Shown here: positions 63,483 through 64,000 of the stretch, one piece after another
Layout: each line of letters begins with the position of its first letter
How positions within the stretch are numbered: position 1 is the first letter of the stretch
NCBI GenBank assembly: GCA_002471015.1
Contig: DKPB01000029.1
Location: forward strand, 1-64,000
DNA length: 64,000 nt
Direction of reading: 5' to 3'
Source of the DNA: Stenotrophomonas sp. UBA7346
GTDB taxonomy: Bacteria > Pseudomonadota > Gammaproteobacteria > Xanthomonadales > Xanthomonadaceae
Translations under genes and position numbers: made by a program
The notes under the pieces: model-generated
Told to the model about the DNA's origin: nothing
The model's input: only the letters and a program-made list of their open reading frames with translations
Databases searched by the model: none

Positions 63483-64000
63483 TCAGCGCAGCAGGTCGCG
63501 CCAGAACGCCGGGCCCAGCTGGCCCATCTGGCGCAGGAAATCCCAGGCATTGCGGTAGGGCCGTTGCGGGAAAAACTGCGAACGCACGGCGTACTCCACT
63601 GCGAAAAAGCCACCGATCAGGCCCCAGTCGGCGATGTTCGCGCACCACGACCATTGTTCATGGGTCACCGGCCACCACGGTTGGATGCCGAAGGCGGCCA
63701 GCAGGCCGTCGGGGACGGCACTCATCGCCAGGCCCAGATTCACCGCCGCCAGCAGCACCAGCACCAGCGCCCAGGCAGCACTGAGGCGGCGCGTATAGCG
63801 CTCCAGTGCCGCGGTTACCGGCATGCCGGCGCGGCTGTACAGGGCCTGCACGATGCGGGTGATCAGCGGAATCCGCCCGGGCAGCAGTGATCGCGCGAAA
63901 CCCCAGGCCACCAGCAGCGGAAACACCACCGGTGGCGCCAGCAGCAGCATCCACGCCCAGGCCGAACCGCCCAGCCACCACAACAACGCACAACTGGCCG
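63483..64000 (-). CDS. COG4648 family membrane protein (partial at window edge)
   Basis: At least 167 residues with three to four hydrophobic segments and the C-terminal pattern QPWWPVTHEQWSWCANIADWGLIGGFFAVEYAVRSQFFPQRPY, typical of the COG4648 membrane proteins found in aryl polyene clusters. Its role is not established. A TTG at 63986 could start it, but the frame runs open to the window edge, so the gene is probably truncated here. It lies 51 bases before the ApeI-like gene on the same strand. The remaining cluster genes are expected to the right. Confidence 0.8.
   Translation of the reverse strand, partial: ASCALLWWLGGSAWAWMLLLAPPVVFPLLVAWGFARSLLPGRIPLITRIVQALYSRAGMPVTAALERYTRRLSAAWALVLVLLAAVNLGLAMSAVPDGLLAAFGIQPWWPVTHEQWSWCANIADWGLIGGFFAVEYAVRSQFFPQRPYRNAWDFLRQMGQLGPAFWRDLLR

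Overview
The window is a GC-rich chromosomal segment from a gammaproteobacterium of the Xanthomonadaceae, most likely Stenotrophomonas. The strongest clue is short palindromes carrying a GTAG end (the SMAG type of REP known from S. maltophilia) between many genes. Supporting clues are an S9B dipeptidyl peptidase whose length and triad spacing fit the S. maltophilia enzyme, a magnesium-type HemB, and an aryl polyene (xanthomonadin-like) pigment cluster. No rRNA, tRNA, CRISPR array, phage or insertion sequence was recognised. Most of the window looks like core genome.

Layout. 0-7.3 kb: Tat-exported nitrilase-fold amidohydrolase, membrane methyltransferase, Gly-rich membrane protein, amino acid permease, YdeI-type protein, a 47-bp-period SMAG array, flavohaemoglobin Hmp and a DUF1761 protein. 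7.3-8.8 kb: a gene-poor block dominated by a long inverted repeat with nested hairpins, one hypothetical gene and GC-rich palindromes. 8.8-16.3 kb: dinG, aroE, hemB with a bestrophin homologue, a beta-propeller protein and small membrane proteins or lipoproteins. 16.4-23.3 kb: DUF885 peptidase, dipeptidyl peptidase IV, GST, UPF0114 protein and a TonB-domain lipoprotein. 23.4-31.9 kb: a NatA/NatB-like exporter, S33 hydrolase, XRE regulator with a membrane partner, diguanylate cyclase, ferredoxin-NADP reductase and a YadG/YadH-like exporter.

32.2-47.5 kb: panE, tatD, hrpB (with a palindrome-derived insert inside the reading frame), rluE, a methyltransferase-fold protein, two aldo/keto reductases, a divergent LysR/MFS pair with a visible operator candidate, an alpha/beta hydrolase and a large Pat-type acyl-CoA synthetase/acetyltransferase. 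47.8-55.0 kb: mgtE, a Kef-type K+/H+ antiporter, a 1115-residue membrane ankyrin protein and ycgL.

55.2-64.0 kb: part of an aryl polyene cluster. Ketosynthase, chain-length factor and glycosyltransferase lie on the plus strand. They converge on a minus-strand run of ketoreductase, ApeP-like hotdog, MMPL exporter, LolA-like carrier, LpxL-like acyltransferase, ApeI-like hotdog and a COG4648 membrane protein cut by the window edge. Acyl carrier proteins, the AMP-ligase and starter-supply genes are not in the window and probably lie to the right.

A recurring theme is non-coding repeat DNA. At least three palindrome families, often as head-to-head pairs and often next to hexanucleotide tracts, fill nearly every intergenic gap longer than about 150 bp and in one case lie inside a gene. 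The whole metabolic cargo is family-level recognisable. The repeat architecture, the hrpB insert and the TonB-domain lipoprotein are the least ordinary features.
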